DNA of 64,000 nt, taken from Sphingomonadales bacterium (GTDB lineage: Bacteria > Pseudomonadota > Alphaproteobacteria > Sphingomonadales > Kordiimonadaceae). Made by a program: the position numbers and the translations under genes. Position 1 is the first letter of the stretch. The number at the start of each line of letters is the position of its first letter. Below, piece after piece: positions 27,901 to 36,646 of the stretch. Location: assembly GCA_011088215.1 (NCBI GenBank), contig JAALKD010000001.1:20902-84901 (forward strand), in the 5' to 3' direction. Under the pieces are notes generated by a model that made no database searches, was not told where the DNA came from, and worked only from the letters and a program-made list of their open reading frames with translations.

Positions 27901-30135
27901 CTATAGCTCAAGTGAAACAACCACCCGCGCCAGCTCTTGATCAAATTTATAGCTTCCGCTGTAAGTGAAACTGATCGGAGCGCCACGGTTTTCACCACAC
28001 CGCACCCCTGCATTAAGCGCCTCAACTTTCCACATATCGTCGAGAACAGTGCTGTTCAATGGCTGCCCGTCTACCATCAAATCAATCGCACTGCGGCCCT
28101 TGCCGGAGGACTTTCCCCTCAAGCCGACTACATGGCTCCCTGCCGGTATTCGCGATTTTGAAACAAGTTGGGTTTTCTGCTCGCGAGTAAAAACATAAAT
28201 AAAATGCAAATAGCCGTCTTTCATAAACAGCTCATAACCAGCAGCACTGTCGCCGGACGCTAGCAGCACACCGTTAGCAGGCTCACCGTCCAGAGTAACA
28301 TGTGCGTCAATAACGAAATTGTACCGGTAAATGTCAGGTGCCGACAGCCGGTTAAGGCGGGTTCTGTCCGGAAAAAAGACATAACTAGGCCGTGGTTTGG
28401 GTGCTACCTTGGCATAGAGACCGTCGAGGTCATCGTCGATCGGCAGGACATTGTTAGCTGCTGCTTCGCGGTTCCAAAGCACCTTCAATGCTTCGAGGCG
28501 TTTAGTTTCCTTGTCTGCAAGGTTGTGGATTTCGGAAAAATCCTCATCTGCATGAAATAGGGCCCAAACATCATCTTCAAACGCGTCATTTTTCTGATGA
28601 AGGGTTACTGCTTTCCAACCCTTGTGCCAAATGGCTCGGTCCCCTGCTGTTTCATAATGCTGGATATCTTTTAGTGTAAGAGCACCAGGATGGTCCAAAC
28701 TGTAGGCAAGGCTGACGCCGTCCAATCGTTCTGATGGGCTGGCTTTTGAATTCACCATTTCTAACAAGGTGGGCACAAGATCAACAGCGTGGTGATACTG
28801 ATTGCAAATTTCGCCAGATGGCAAGTTGCCGTTGGGCCAATGGATGATAAATGGTGACCGAGTGCCGCCTTCATAGGTGTCGCCCTTGCGTCGCTTAAGG
28901 GGCGTGTTGCCAAGGAATGACCAACCGGTGGAATACAAATTGCTGCTTCTCTCTGTGCCAACATCTTCCAAACCATGCATTTTTTCTGAGACAGATTCCG
29001 GATTTATGTAAGCGACCCGGCGCACGTCCAGGACACCAGCTCGGTGATAACCGCCGCCCGCACCGTTGTCGGACATTACTATAAGGATTGTATCATCCAG
29101 TTGCCCTAGGTCTTCAAGCCTTTGAACTAGCCGATTCAATTGATCATCAGCATGGGTTAGCATGCCAGCGAAAGCCTCGTGAGTTCGGGCGCTGAACCGT
29201 CGCTCGTCTTCAGGTAAGTCGTCCCAAGCCGGAATATCGGCGGGGCGCGGACTTAACTCGGTATTTTTTGGCACTATGCCAAGTTCTTTTTGTTTTGCCA
29301 GTCGGCTTGGGCGCAGAGTTTCATACCCCTCTTCATATCGTCCGCGGTACTTTTCAATATAAGGTGCCGGCGCATGATGAGGGAAGTGGCAAGCACCGAA
29401 TCCGACATATAGAAAGAACGGCTGTTCGGGCGATGAAACCAAATGATCTTCAATGTAGGCAATGGACTGATCTGCCATGTCTTCTGTTAGATGATATCCG
29501 TCTTTTTTGTCGGGATAGACCTGTGACTGATTGCGAAATAATTCGGGGTGCCAATGATCAACGGCCGAGCCATGAAAACCATACCAATGATCAAAACCAC
29601 GGCCGGTCGGCCAGTGGTTAAAGGGACCCATGGCATTCTGGTCGTTCACCATCGACATATGCCATTTGCCAACTGCTACAGTGTTGTAGCCTTCATCCTT
29701 CAGCATCTGCGGGAGCATTTTAACATCTTCCCGGATATATCCGCGATAACCAGGCAATGGTCTGCCCCATTCAGCAATATTGCCAACACCGACCCTGTGG
29801 GCATTCTGTCCTGTCATCAAGCATGCCCGGGTGGGCGCGCATAGGGCGGTGACATGGAAGTTGTTGTACCGCACGCCGCCGGCCGCAAGCTTGTCGATGC
29901 AGGCCGTTTCTATTTCCGAGCCGAAACAGCCAAGGTCGCCGAAACCAATATCATCCAAAATCGCAACAACAATGTTTGGTTTTTTCCCGAGATTTCGCGG
30001 CGCCCACGCGGGTGCGTTTCGTCGCTTCTGCGGTGAAATTGTTTCCTTTGTCGGGTCAGCGTTCGTGTTTGCTGATCCGGCAAGCGTAATCGCTCCTGCC
30101 GCTGTTTTCAGAACGTCACGTCTTGATATCGTCAT
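27901..30135 (-). CDS. Tat-exported arylsulfatase-type sulfatase
   Basis: Type I sulfatase expected to hydrolyse a sulfate ester in the periplasm or outside the cell. The N-terminus TISRRDVLKTAAGAITLAGSA is a twin-arginine signal. The formylglycine site CAPTRACLMTGQ (C-x-P-x-R) is near residue 100, preceded by the metal-binding IVAILDDIGFGDLGCFG. Residues 45-560 are the catalytic domain; the last 170 residues form a beta-rich, LamG-like domain (YVFFPDRTRLNR onward). 744 residues. It implies a sulfatase-maturing enzyme elsewhere in the genome. Operon neighbour of SnoaL- and NTF2-like genes. Confidence 0.92.
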   Translation of the reverse strand: MTISRRDVLKTAAGAITLAGSANTNADPTKETISPQKRRNAPAWAPRNLGKKPNIVVAILDDIGFGDLGCFGSEIETACIDKLAAGGVRYNNFHVTALCAPTRACLMTGQNAHRVGVGNIAEWGRPLPGYRGYIREDVKMLPQMLKDEGYNTVAVGKWHMSMVNDQNAMGPFNHWPTGRGFDHWYGFHGSAVDHWHPELFRNQSQVYPDKKDGYHLTEDMADQSIAYIEDHLVSSPEQPFFLYVGFGACHFPHHAPAPYIEKYRGRYEEGYETLRPSRLAKQKELGIVPKNTELSPRPADIPAWDDLPEDERRFSARTHEAFAGMLTHADDQLNRLVQRLEDLGQLDDTILIVMSDNGAGGGYHRAGVLDVRRVAYINPESVSEKMHGLEDVGTERSSNLYSTGWSFLGNTPLKRRKGDTYEGGTRSPFIIHWPNGNLPSGEICNQYHHAVDLVPTLLEMVNSKASPSERLDGVSLAYSLDHPGALTLKDIQHYETAGDRAIWHKGWKAVTLHQKNDAFEDDVWALFHADEDFSEIHNLADKETKRLEALKVLWNREAAANNVLPIDDDLDGLYAKVAPKPRPSYVFFPDRTRLNRLSAPDIYRYNFVIDAHVTLDGEPANGVLLASGDSAAGYELFMKDGYLHFIYVFTREQKTQLVSKSRIPAGSHVVGLRGKSSGKGRSAIDLMVDGQPLNSTVLDDMWKVEALNAGVRCGENRGAPISFTYSGSYKFDQELARVVVSLEL

Positions 30136-30163
30136 TTCCCGTTTCCCGCTTTAGTTAATGCCC

Positions 30164-30583
30164 TCAGGTCCAACCCAACTCTTTCAGCGCCCAGGGCGCA
30201 TTCCATATCTTTGTCATACGAGCGACTTTGCCGGCGTTGCTCATTTCGATGGAATATACATAGTGGCTATTCGTTTCTTTGTTCGTTGCTTCCACCGGAC
30301 CACCATCGCCTGTATGTGTGCCGATAAACGTGCCGAAAAACAGAGCAGTCCTGTTTTCTTCATCGTATGATGATGCATGTAAAACGTACCTACAGCCCGC
30401 AAGCGGCCCGTTGCCTAAACCAGCCATCCATTCGCAATATTGCTCAACGGTTACGATGTCCGTCAATGGTTCCGACTGCGCAACAAAGCTGGCGTTAACT
30501 TCAACAAAGCCTCGACATCCATCCCATCCCTTAAGACTTTCACAGGCATGAAAGAAAGCTGTGGCTGTTTGAAAATGATTCAT
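30164..30583 (-). CDS. Small NTF2/SnoaL-like protein
   Basis: 139 residues forming one NTF2-like alpha+beta barrel: helices at ATAFFHACESLKGWDGC and TVEQYCEWMAGLG, then strands ending YSIEMSNAGKVARMTKIWNAPWALKELGW. Such proteins serve as isomerases, cyclases or ligand-binding subunits; catalytic residues cannot be assigned. It lies 28 bp upstream of the sulfatase start, as the second gene of the operon led by the bicupin. It is the fourth NTF2-fold protein of the cluster. Confidence 0.72.
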   Translation of the reverse strand: MNHFQTATAFFHACESLKGWDGCRGFVEVNASFVAQSEPLTDIVTVEQYCEWMAGLGNGPLAGCRYVLHASSYDEENRTALFFGTFIGTHTGDGGPVEATNKETNSHYVYSIEMSNAGKVARMTKIWNAPWALKELGWT

Positions 30584-30681
30584 GATGACTCTCCTTGGTT
30601 CAGCGGTTTTTCAATCACTTAATCCCGTGTAGGCACCCCGAACTATGAATACACAAGCGATATTGTCAGCCATTCCAATGC

Positions 30682-31716
30682 TCAACATATTGTGGCCGCT
30701 TCAGGTGCACTGCCACCCCGAACAACAATCAGGTCGGCTACAGCGTCGCTGACATTCTCGAAGACGCGCTCAACCCCAACAGGAACCGTGAAAAGGTCAC
30801 CCTGATTTAATGTAAAACTATGTTGAGGTGTCGTTACCTGCAAAGAACCACGATGCACGAACAGTACTTCCTCTTCGGCGCGCGAATGCTCCGGCGTTTT
30901 TGCGCCCGCATCCATACGCAAGCGGCGTTGTTGAAAACTATGCGACCACCCCATTTTTCCAGCGGCGATCCTTTCCTTGTCGTTTGCCGCGCCCACCACT
31001 GCATATTCATGAATACCTTCAATGCTGGTCAATCCGCCAGTTGGTGCGCTGGACAAATCCTTATCCTGCAAGACACAATTCATCATGTCGTCGACGGATA
31101 ACACCTGATATTCTTGGAGCTCGCCGCTGCTCATCGGCGAAATTTCCTTGGCGCCTTCCGGTACAATCTCACCGCCAGTAGTGTCTATAAGGCGGCCATC
31201 TTCCAGCAAAACCAATCCGTAAGACTTGGCTTCTTCAAACACATAGGGCGCCCAGGTTACATGACCGGCTGTACCGTCCGGATATAGGCCCAATGTCGCA
31301 AAAAGAAAGCCATCATCTGGTCCGACATTTTCGAACCCGCGAAATGTGTGGGTGGGAATTGAAATGGTGTCACCTTCGCCCAGCACTGCCTCACCGTCGC
31401 CGCCATCATGGCCCCATGTAAATTTCCAGGAACCTTTATGGACAAAAAAGACTTCCTCGGTGTCGTGGCTGTGATGCGAGTTTTTGCATCCTTTAGGTTG
31501 TCTGGCAGCACCAATATCAAACCCATGCGGTATCTTGATATGGACATGCTGGTCAGGGTTTTCCGCCACACCTCCACCTATCAGGCAAAAATTTCCCTTT
31601 TTATCGCTACCCGGTGTCTTTGCATCAATAAATGCGGTCTTACATGGAACAAGGTCGTCAAAACGAATAATCCTGTTTTTGATGCCTGATGCTGTAGTAT
31701 TCAGATTGTTAGCCAT
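30682..31716 (-). CDS. Bicupin protein
   Basis: Two cupin barrels: the first around residues 75-165 with HHSHDTEEVFFVHKGSWKFTW, the second around 255-335 with PEHSRAEEEVLFVHRGSLQV followed by LFTVPVGVERVFENV. Both keep the H-x-H/H-x(4)-E type metal pattern, although the second has only one of the two first-motif His. The family includes gentisate-type dioxygenases, isomerases and lyases; the substrate here is unknown. First gene of the minus-strand operon, with two LacI-type operators (31768 and 31888) in its upstream region. Confidence 0.75.
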   Translation of the reverse strand: MANNLNTTASGIKNRIIRFDDLVPCKTAFIDAKTPGSDKKGNFCLIGGGVAENPDQHVHIKIPHGFDIGAARQPKGCKNSHHSHDTEEVFFVHKGSWKFTWGHDGGDGEAVLGEGDTISIPTHTFRGFENVGPDDGFLFATLGLYPDGTAGHVTWAPYVFEEAKSYGLVLLEDGRLIDTTGGEIVPEGAKEISPMSSGELQEYQVLSVDDMMNCVLQDKDLSSAPTGGLTSIEGIHEYAVVGAANDKERIAAGKMGWSHSFQQRRLRMDAGAKTPEHSRAEEEVLFVHRGSLQVTTPQHSFTLNQGDLFTVPVGVERVFENVSDAVADLIVVRGGSAPEAATIC

Positions 31717-31767
31717 AGTAACGGTGCGTCCTGATGCAAATTCCGCTCTACATTAATGTCATCGAAA

Positions 31768-31783
31768 TTTGTTTCGAATTCAT
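31768..31783. promoter_or_regulatory. Weak copy of the LacI-type operator
   Basis: TTTGTTTCGAATTCAT keeps the central TTTCGAAT but matches the cluster consensus TTGCATTCGAATGCAA at only 11 of 16 positions. It is 52 bp upstream of the bicupin start and 181 bp from the divergent SnoaL gene. Confidence 0.4.
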
Positions 31784-31887
31784 ACTTATTTGCAAAGATA
31801 AGGCGAAATAAATTAATTATATTACAAGGAGTTATAGGAATTACTTCGAAGGGCAAAACCAGTAACCATGATTATTATTGACATATT

Positions 31888-31903
31888 TTGACTTCGAATG
31901 CAA
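31888..31903. promoter_or_regulatory. LacI-type operator, bicupin/SnoaL divergent region
   Basis: TTGACTTCGAATGCAA matches the consensus TTGCATTCGAATGCAA at 14 of 16 positions. It lies 46 bp upstream of the plus-strand SnoaL gene and 172 bp from the bicupin operon, so it could control both. The identical 16-mer occurs twice upstream of the TonB receptor. Confidence 0.75.
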
Positions 31904-31948
31904 ATATCTTTCTTAGGAATTCGAAACTGCCGAAATTGGATCAACTAA

Positions 31949-33037
31949 ATGACCGACAAAAACACGCTACCCATTACGATGGTGGCCACCACTGACTTTT
32001 CAGACCTGATAGAACCGACACCCGGGAGGCGTCAGCCAATGAAGGGCTTCGACCCCGAATTCGTCGATATTGCCGACTATATTGTGCGTATCACGTCTTG
32101 GATATGGGACGACAAAAATGTTGACCTGTGCAAACGCTATTATAGTGACGACGGCATCATTCACACTTTGGCCGGGGAAATAAGCGGCGTAGACACGGTG
32201 ATCGCCAACACGTGGAAAACATTGGAGGGTTGGCCTGACAGAACGCTGGACGCAGACAATGTTGTCTGGTCTGGCAATGAAAATGACGGCTACTATTCCT
32301 CCCATTTAATTACCTCGCAAATGACCAACACCGGCCCCAGTGAATTTGGCTCAGCCACCGGCAAAAAGGCGAGGGTAAGGACGGTTGCTGATTGCCTGTG
32401 TTTGGAAAACAAGGTTATCGAAGAATGGCTGATGCGAGATAATCTCGGCCTTGTTTCTCAAATGGGTTTGGATGGTAATACTATTGCTCAAACTCAAGCC
32501 AAAGCTGATTTCGAAGCGGGATCTGAACTTCAGGAAATGCACAGGCAACTTGCGGAGCAAACTATAGCCAGGGCGCCCGAGAATTGCGCGCTACCTGAAG
32601 CGCCTGAAGGCAATGCTGAACAATTCGCTCAGGCGTATGTGTCGCGACTTTGGTGCCAACGACAGCTGGACAGCCTTCCTGAATTTTATGACTACCGCGC
32701 GAGTTTTGAGGGACCAAGCGGCAGAAATCTATACGGGGCTGCTGAAATTGGTAGCTATTTCCAGTCTTTCTTTTCGGCAATGCCCGATCTTAAAGCGACG
32801 GTGGACCACGTTGCTGATATTCCCTATCTAGGCGGTGCGAGAGACATAGCCGTTCGCTGGTCTTTGGCTGGCACACACACTGGTGAAGGAATGTATGGTG
32901 CGCCCACTAACCAACCAATTTATATTATGGGCAGTAGTCATTGGCGAGTCATAAACGGGAGAATTCGTAGCGAGTGGACCGTTTTTGATGAGCTGGCTGT
33001 ACTGCGGCAAGTCCACCGAAATCGGTTTCCAAAGTGA
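31949..33037 (+). CDS. Double SnoaL-like protein, 362 aa
   Basis: Two SnoaL-like domains, about residues 35-180 (SWIWDDKNVDLCKRYYSDDGIIHT) and 220-350 (YVSRLWCQRQLDSLPEFYDYRASFEGP then AMPDLKATVDHV). The pattern is of the SnoaL polyketide-cyclase/ester-cyclase group. Third double-domain member of the cluster, less like the 345- and 338-residue proteins than they are like each other. Its stop overlaps the start of the amidohydrolase gene, so the two are translated together, behind the operator at 31888. Confidence 0.78.
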   Translation: MTDKNTLPITMVATTDFSDLIEPTPGRRQPMKGFDPEFVDIADYIVRITSWIWDDKNVDLCKRYYSDDGIIHTLAGEISGVDTVIANTWKTLEGWPDRTLDADNVVWSGNENDGYYSSHLITSQMTNTGPSEFGSATGKKARVRTVADCLCLENKVIEEWLMRDNLGLVSQMGLDGNTIAQTQAKADFEAGSELQEMHRQLAEQTIARAPENCALPEAPEGNAEQFAQAYVSRLWCQRQLDSLPEFYDYRASFEGPSGRNLYGAAEIGSYFQSFFSAMPDLKATVDHVADIPYLGGARDIAVRWSLAGTHTGEGMYGAPTNQPIYIMGSSHWRVINGRIRSEWTVFDELAVLRQVHRNRFPK

Positions 33038-33951
33038 CAATGTATTCGCTTCCGCCGGTAGTTATTGATGCTCACCACCACCTTTGGGACCTGGGAGAAG
33101 TTTCTTACCCGTGGCTGATGGCAAAAGGAGTGAGGCGATTTTTTGGTGACCCTTCCCCAATCCAAAAAAATTACTATCCAAAAGACCTTTGTATCGATGC
33201 AGCACCAATCAAGCTGTCAGGATCGGTTCACATTCAAGTGGGCGCGGCTATAGCGGACAGCTTCAAGGAGACGCAGTGGTTACAAAGCCAAGCCGACCAA
33301 AGCAAAGAAAAACTGCCAAGTGCCATTGTTGCCTTTGCCGACTTGTGCCGAGGCGATATTGAGGATGTCTTGTCGCTCCAGTTTGAAAGTCCCAACGTGC
33401 GCGGTGTTCGCCAAATTGTTGGCCGCCATCCGACTGAAGACGCAGCATCGGGCACCGACACATTGATTGAAGACCCTCGATGGAGAATGGGACTGAGGGT
33501 CCTTGAAAGCACAGGCGCAAGTTTTGATCTGCAACTAGTTGCAGGGCAATATTTGAGAATGGTTCGAATGTTGGAAACTGTTCCGAATTTGCCGGTTGCC
33601 ATTTGCCACTTCGCTTCGCCCTGGCAACAAGATGCGTGGGCTTATAGGGATTGGTGCAGCGCCATGAAACGGTTTTCGCAGTTGCCAAAAGTTGTGATGA
33701 AATTTTCCGGCTTCGCCATGTTTGATCAAGACTGGACGATCGCGAGCATTCGCCCTTATGTGGAAGCGTCTCTGGAAATGTTTGGTCCGGCACGCTGTAT
33801 GGTTGGGTCCAATTATCCGGTTGATGGCCTTCGTCGGAAGTATGGTGATATTTTCCATGCTGTGAATGAAATTATGCTCACTGACGGAGCAAGTAGAGAA
33901 GACCGGGCGTTGGTTTTTGCGGGTAGTGCAAAAAGCTTTTACCGTATTTAA
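33034..33951 (+). CDS. Amidohydrolase of the LigI/lactonase type
   Basis: TIM-barrel amidohydrolase of the group that opens lactones (2-pyrone-4,6-dicarboxylate lactonase, fucono- and rhamnono-lactonases). Seen: DAHHHLWDL (H-x-H metal/active site) near residue 13, VRGVRQIVGRHP in the middle, CHFASPW, KFSGFAMF, and GSNYPVDGLRRKYGD with the catalytic Asp near residue 270. A GTG at 33034 overlaps the preceding stop; ATG at 33040 is the alternative. It meets the HpaI-type gene tail to tail with a 4-bp overlap. A lactone intermediate would fit the cluster (inference). Confidence 0.85.
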   Translation: MTMYSLPPVVIDAHHHLWDLGEVSYPWLMAKGVRRFFGDPSPIQKNYYPKDLCIDAAPIKLSGSVHIQVGAAIADSFKETQWLQSQADQSKEKLPSAIVAFADLCRGDIEDVLSLQFESPNVRGVRQIVGRHPTEDAASGTDTLIEDPRWRMGLRVLESTGASFDLQLVAGQYLRMVRMLETVPNLPVAICHFASPWQQDAWAYRDWCSAMKRFSQLPKVVMKFSGFAMFDQDWTIASIRPYVEASLEMFGPARCMVGSNYPVDGLRRKYGDIFHAVNEIMLTDGASREDRALVFAGSAKSFYRI

Positions 33952-34724
33952 CTGTTCCAGTTTTGTCGGAAATTATCAGTTAGTGCTTTGGAGCTTTTCA
34001 AAAGAAAGCCTTGGTCACTATCAAGTATAAACAGGCTTGCACCAGCGGCTTTCCAACGCGGTATTTCGGCGATAGACGGTGTAAACATTCCGACAGGCTT
34101 GCCTGCTTTTTTGCCAGCAGCGCATATTTGTTCTACCGCTGACAGAACCTTGTCGTCCATAGGGGATTCGACGCCCATGGCAACTGTCAGGTCGATGCGC
34201 CCAACAAACAGGCAGTCTATTCCGTCAACCGCGGTAATTTCGTCCAGATTATCGAGAGCTTCCAGGTCTTCAATTTGTGCAATCACAACAGTTTCTCGAC
34301 GGGCTGCCTTCAGATTGTCGGCTAGCGACGTGGTGGTGAAACCCGCCGCGCGGGTCGAGCCTGCGTAGCCGCGCCCGCCAGCGCCGAAGTGGCATGCTTT
34401 CACCAATTCTCTTGCCTGATCGCCGCTGCATATATGGGGGGCAACGATTCCGATTGCTCCGCAGTCGAGGGCGTTGAGTATGTGGCTTGGCTCTGCTGAC
34501 GGAACTCGGACAAGTGCAGGCATTCCCATTGCCCTGAGCACGGCGATACAACTATCCATTTCGCTGCGTCCGAACGGGGCATGTTCAGCGTCCAGGCACA
34601 CCATATCCAAATCTGTCACGGCAAGGATTTCGCAAACCACCGACGACGGGGTTTTTACCCAGGTGCCAATCAAGCCGTCGCTACGGCGAACTCTGTCAGA
34701 AAATGAAGTCACAAAGTACCCCAT
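33948..34724 (-). CDS. HpcH/HpaI-family aldolase
   Basis: Class II, metal-dependent aldolase family that cleaves 2-keto-4-hydroxy acids to pyruvate and an aldehyde. Motifs: GTWVKTPSSVVCEIL at the N-terminus, VCLDAEHAPFGRSEMD (conserved Glu/Asp/His), LVRVPSAEPSHILNALDCGAIGIVAPHICS, and CLFVGRIDLTVAMG. 258 residues, normal size. It is the last gene of a three-gene operon (hydrolase, MetE-like, aldolase) and overlaps the MetE-like stop by 16 bp. Substrate not assignable. Confidence 0.88.
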   Translation of the reverse strand: MGYFVTSFSDRVRRSDGLIGTWVKTPSSVVCEILAVTDLDMVCLDAEHAPFGRSEMDSCIAVLRAMGMPALVRVPSAEPSHILNALDCGAIGIVAPHICSGDQARELVKACHFGAGGRGYAGSTRAAGFTTTSLADNLKAARRETVVIAQIEDLEALDNLDEITAVDGIDCLFVGRIDLTVAMGVESPMDDKVLSAVEQICAAGKKAGKPVGMFTPSIAEIPRWKAAGASLFILDSDQGFLLKSSKALTDNFRQNWNS

Positions 34725-35860
34725 AATTGCTTTGAAGCGAGAGCAGCGCCCTCGCTCATGGCTTGAAGTTTACCGTAGACAATATCTTCATCAACGGCCC
34801 CGAACCCGGCGAAAGTTGAAAACCCGCAATCCGTTCCGGCTATAACGCGTTCCCGTCCGACGATATCTGCAAACCGGCAGATACGCTCAGCGACCAGTTT
34901 GGGGTGCTCGATGAAATTGGTTGTCGAATCAATCACACCCGGCACGAGTATTTTATCGTCAGGGATATTGGCATCGCGAAACACCGTCCATTCGTGAGCG
35001 TGACGTGGATTGGACGCTTCAAAGAGAAGCGCCTGAGGCCTAGCTTTCAGCGCGACAGGCAATACCAAGTCCATATCCGCGTCGCAGTGGTGCGGGCCTT
35101 CATAGTTGCCCCAACATACATGAAGCCTCATTTTCTCTGGTGGGATATTGCGAGTGGCGTGGTTCAGCGCTTCGATATGCTGCTCTGCTAACCTAATATA
35201 CTCCGCGTCTTCCTTGTCCTTAAACATCATATGCCGCCCCAAGCCAATATCGGGGCTATCGAGCTGGAGCAGAAACCCAGCCGTTATGATTGCTTCATAT
35301 TCGTGCCGCATGGCATCGGCCAGCGCTTCAAGATAGGCCTCTTGAGTGCTGTAAAAATTGTTTGGCTGGAACAGAGCAATAACACCCGGCGACGCCGCAT
35401 TCATGAAGCATTCTAGTGGGTTACTTTGGACTGCCGCAGCTTCCAGATTGGCAAGATCCGCTTGCAGTGGCTTTTTATCTTTGACTTTAATTTCACCAAC
35501 ACACATTGGACGACGATACGTAGGAGTTCCGTCCCCCTTCGACTGCCGAGTTAAAAAACCAGGATATTCTTCCAGGTCTTTCGGCGCCTTTCTTGGGCTG
35601 TCGCCGTCAAAACCAGTGATCCGGTCTTTGATGTAAGTAGCATAGGATATTTTGCTCATCTCACCGTCAGACACAATGTCCACGCCGGATTTCACTTGGC
35701 GTGCAACGACGGTCGACACTGCTTCCTTGATGGTTGCGGCGAGGCCAGTAGGGTCGGCCAACTTACCTTGCTCGTGTGCAAAAACGCCGTCGCTCACCGC
35801 TTTGGAGCGCGGCAAACTGCCAACATGAGTTGTAAGGATTCGATCTAGGCTTTTTTTCAT
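34709..35860 (-). CDS. MetE C-terminal-domain-like zinc protein
   Basis: Related to the catalytic half of cobalamin-independent methionine synthase, a TIM barrel that activates a thiol on zinc. All four zinc ligands can be placed: H-x-C in RLHVCWGN, Glu in LLFEASN, and Cys in AGTDCGFST. The N-terminus ILTTHVGSLPRS is typical. At 383 residues it lacks the N-terminal MetE domain, so it is not a housekeeping methionine synthase. Possible roles are methyl transfer or thiol addition/elimination on a catabolic substrate. Its ATG overlaps the upstream hydrolase stop (ATGA). Confidence 0.85.
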   Translation of the reverse strand: MKKSLDRILTTHVGSLPRSKAVSDGVFAHEQGKLADPTGLAATIKEAVSTVVARQVKSGVDIVSDGEMSKISYATYIKDRITGFDGDSPRKAPKDLEEYPGFLTRQSKGDGTPTYRRPMCVGEIKVKDKKPLQADLANLEAAAVQSNPLECFMNAASPGVIALFQPNNFYSTQEAYLEALADAMRHEYEAIITAGFLLQLDSPDIGLGRHMMFKDKEDAEYIRLAEQHIEALNHATRNIPPEKMRLHVCWGNYEGPHHCDADMDLVLPVALKARPQALLFEASNPRHAHEWTVFRDANIPDDKILVPGVIDSTTNFIEHPKLVAERICRFADIVGRERVIAGTDCGFSTFAGFGAVDEDIVYGKLQAMSEGAALASKQLWGTL

Positions 35861-36576
35861 GGGGTGGCCTTTTCTACACGTTCAATAAGATCAGCAAGCA
35901 TGCTGTTGACGATGGCCGGAGCTTCCAGCGATGACATGTGTCCGCAATCCGGCAATACGGTGAGGTTAGCATTTGGAATAAGGGAAGCCATCATCTGATG
36001 ATACTCCACCGGGCATAACTCATCTTCCTGACCGCACAGCACGCATGTTGGGCAAGTAATTGTTTTCAACGTCTCAAGGCTCTCGGGCCTGGCCATCAGG
36101 GCCTTGCTGTGGCGCTCAAACACATCCGCCCCCTGATCCTCGCCCATTTGACGGAGTGTATTCAGCAGGTTTTTGTCTGCCCTATGCACTGCAGCTACGT
36201 AGTTAGGCTTTAGTTCTTCCACCAAAATTCTTATCAGGTCGCCGTTGCGAACCGCTTCGATTTGATGAAGCCGTTCGGACTTGCGAGCTTTCGACTCTTT
36301 CATTGCGTTGGTGTCAAGCAGCGCAATGCCTTTGATCCGCGCAGATGAGTGCCTCCACATTTCGAAAGCGACGATACCTCCCATCGAGAGGCCTGCCAGA
36401 ACGAAATCGCCGTTTACCTCATTTAAGGCGCGGGCTGCCATCTCTGGTACGGAGTTGCATGAAGACAGGTCTGGAACGATTACCGATCGCTGGCTTGAAA
36501 AAGCGTCAATTTGCGGCTGCCACAACCGGTGGTCACACATCAAACCAGGAACAAGAACCAAGGGATAATTTTGCAT
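35857..36576 (-). CDS. Alpha/beta-hydrolase fold protein
   Basis: Cytoplasmic serine hydrolase of 239 residues. LVLVPGLMCDHRLW forms the oxyanion region, GLSMGG near residue 64 holds the nucleophile Ser, CGQEDELCP the acidic residue and DCGHMSSLE the His. No signal peptide. First gene of the operon with the MetE-like and HpaI-type genes; a LacI-type operator lies 22 bp upstream of its ATG. It may cleave an ester, enol-lactone or C-C bond; the sequence alone does not say which. Confidence 0.87.
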   Translation of the reverse strand: MQNYPLVLVPGLMCDHRLWQPQIDAFSSQRSVIVPDLSSCNSVPEMAARALNEVNGDFVLAGLSMGGIVAFEMWRHSSARIKGIALLDTNAMKESKARKSERLHQIEAVRNGDLIRILVEELKPNYVAAVHRADKNLLNTLRQMGEDQGADVFERHSKALMARPESLETLKTITCPTCVLCGQEDELCPVEYHQMMASLIPNANLTVLPDCGHMSSLEAPAIVNSMLADLIERVEKATP

Positions 36577-36598
36577 TTTCTTTCACGCACAACCAATT

Positions 36599-36614
36599 TG
36601 TACTTCGAATGCAA
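36599..36614. promoter_or_regulatory. LacI-type operator upstream of the hydrolase operon
   Basis: TGTACTTCGAATGCAA keeps the full right half (TTCGAATGCAA) of the consensus and matches 12 of 16 overall. It sits in the 70-bp space between the LacI gene stop and the alpha/beta-hydrolase start, giving the three-gene operon its own regulated promoter. Confidence 0.65.
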
Positions 36615-36646
36615 TATACACCAGTAACGGACGAATACTCAATGTA

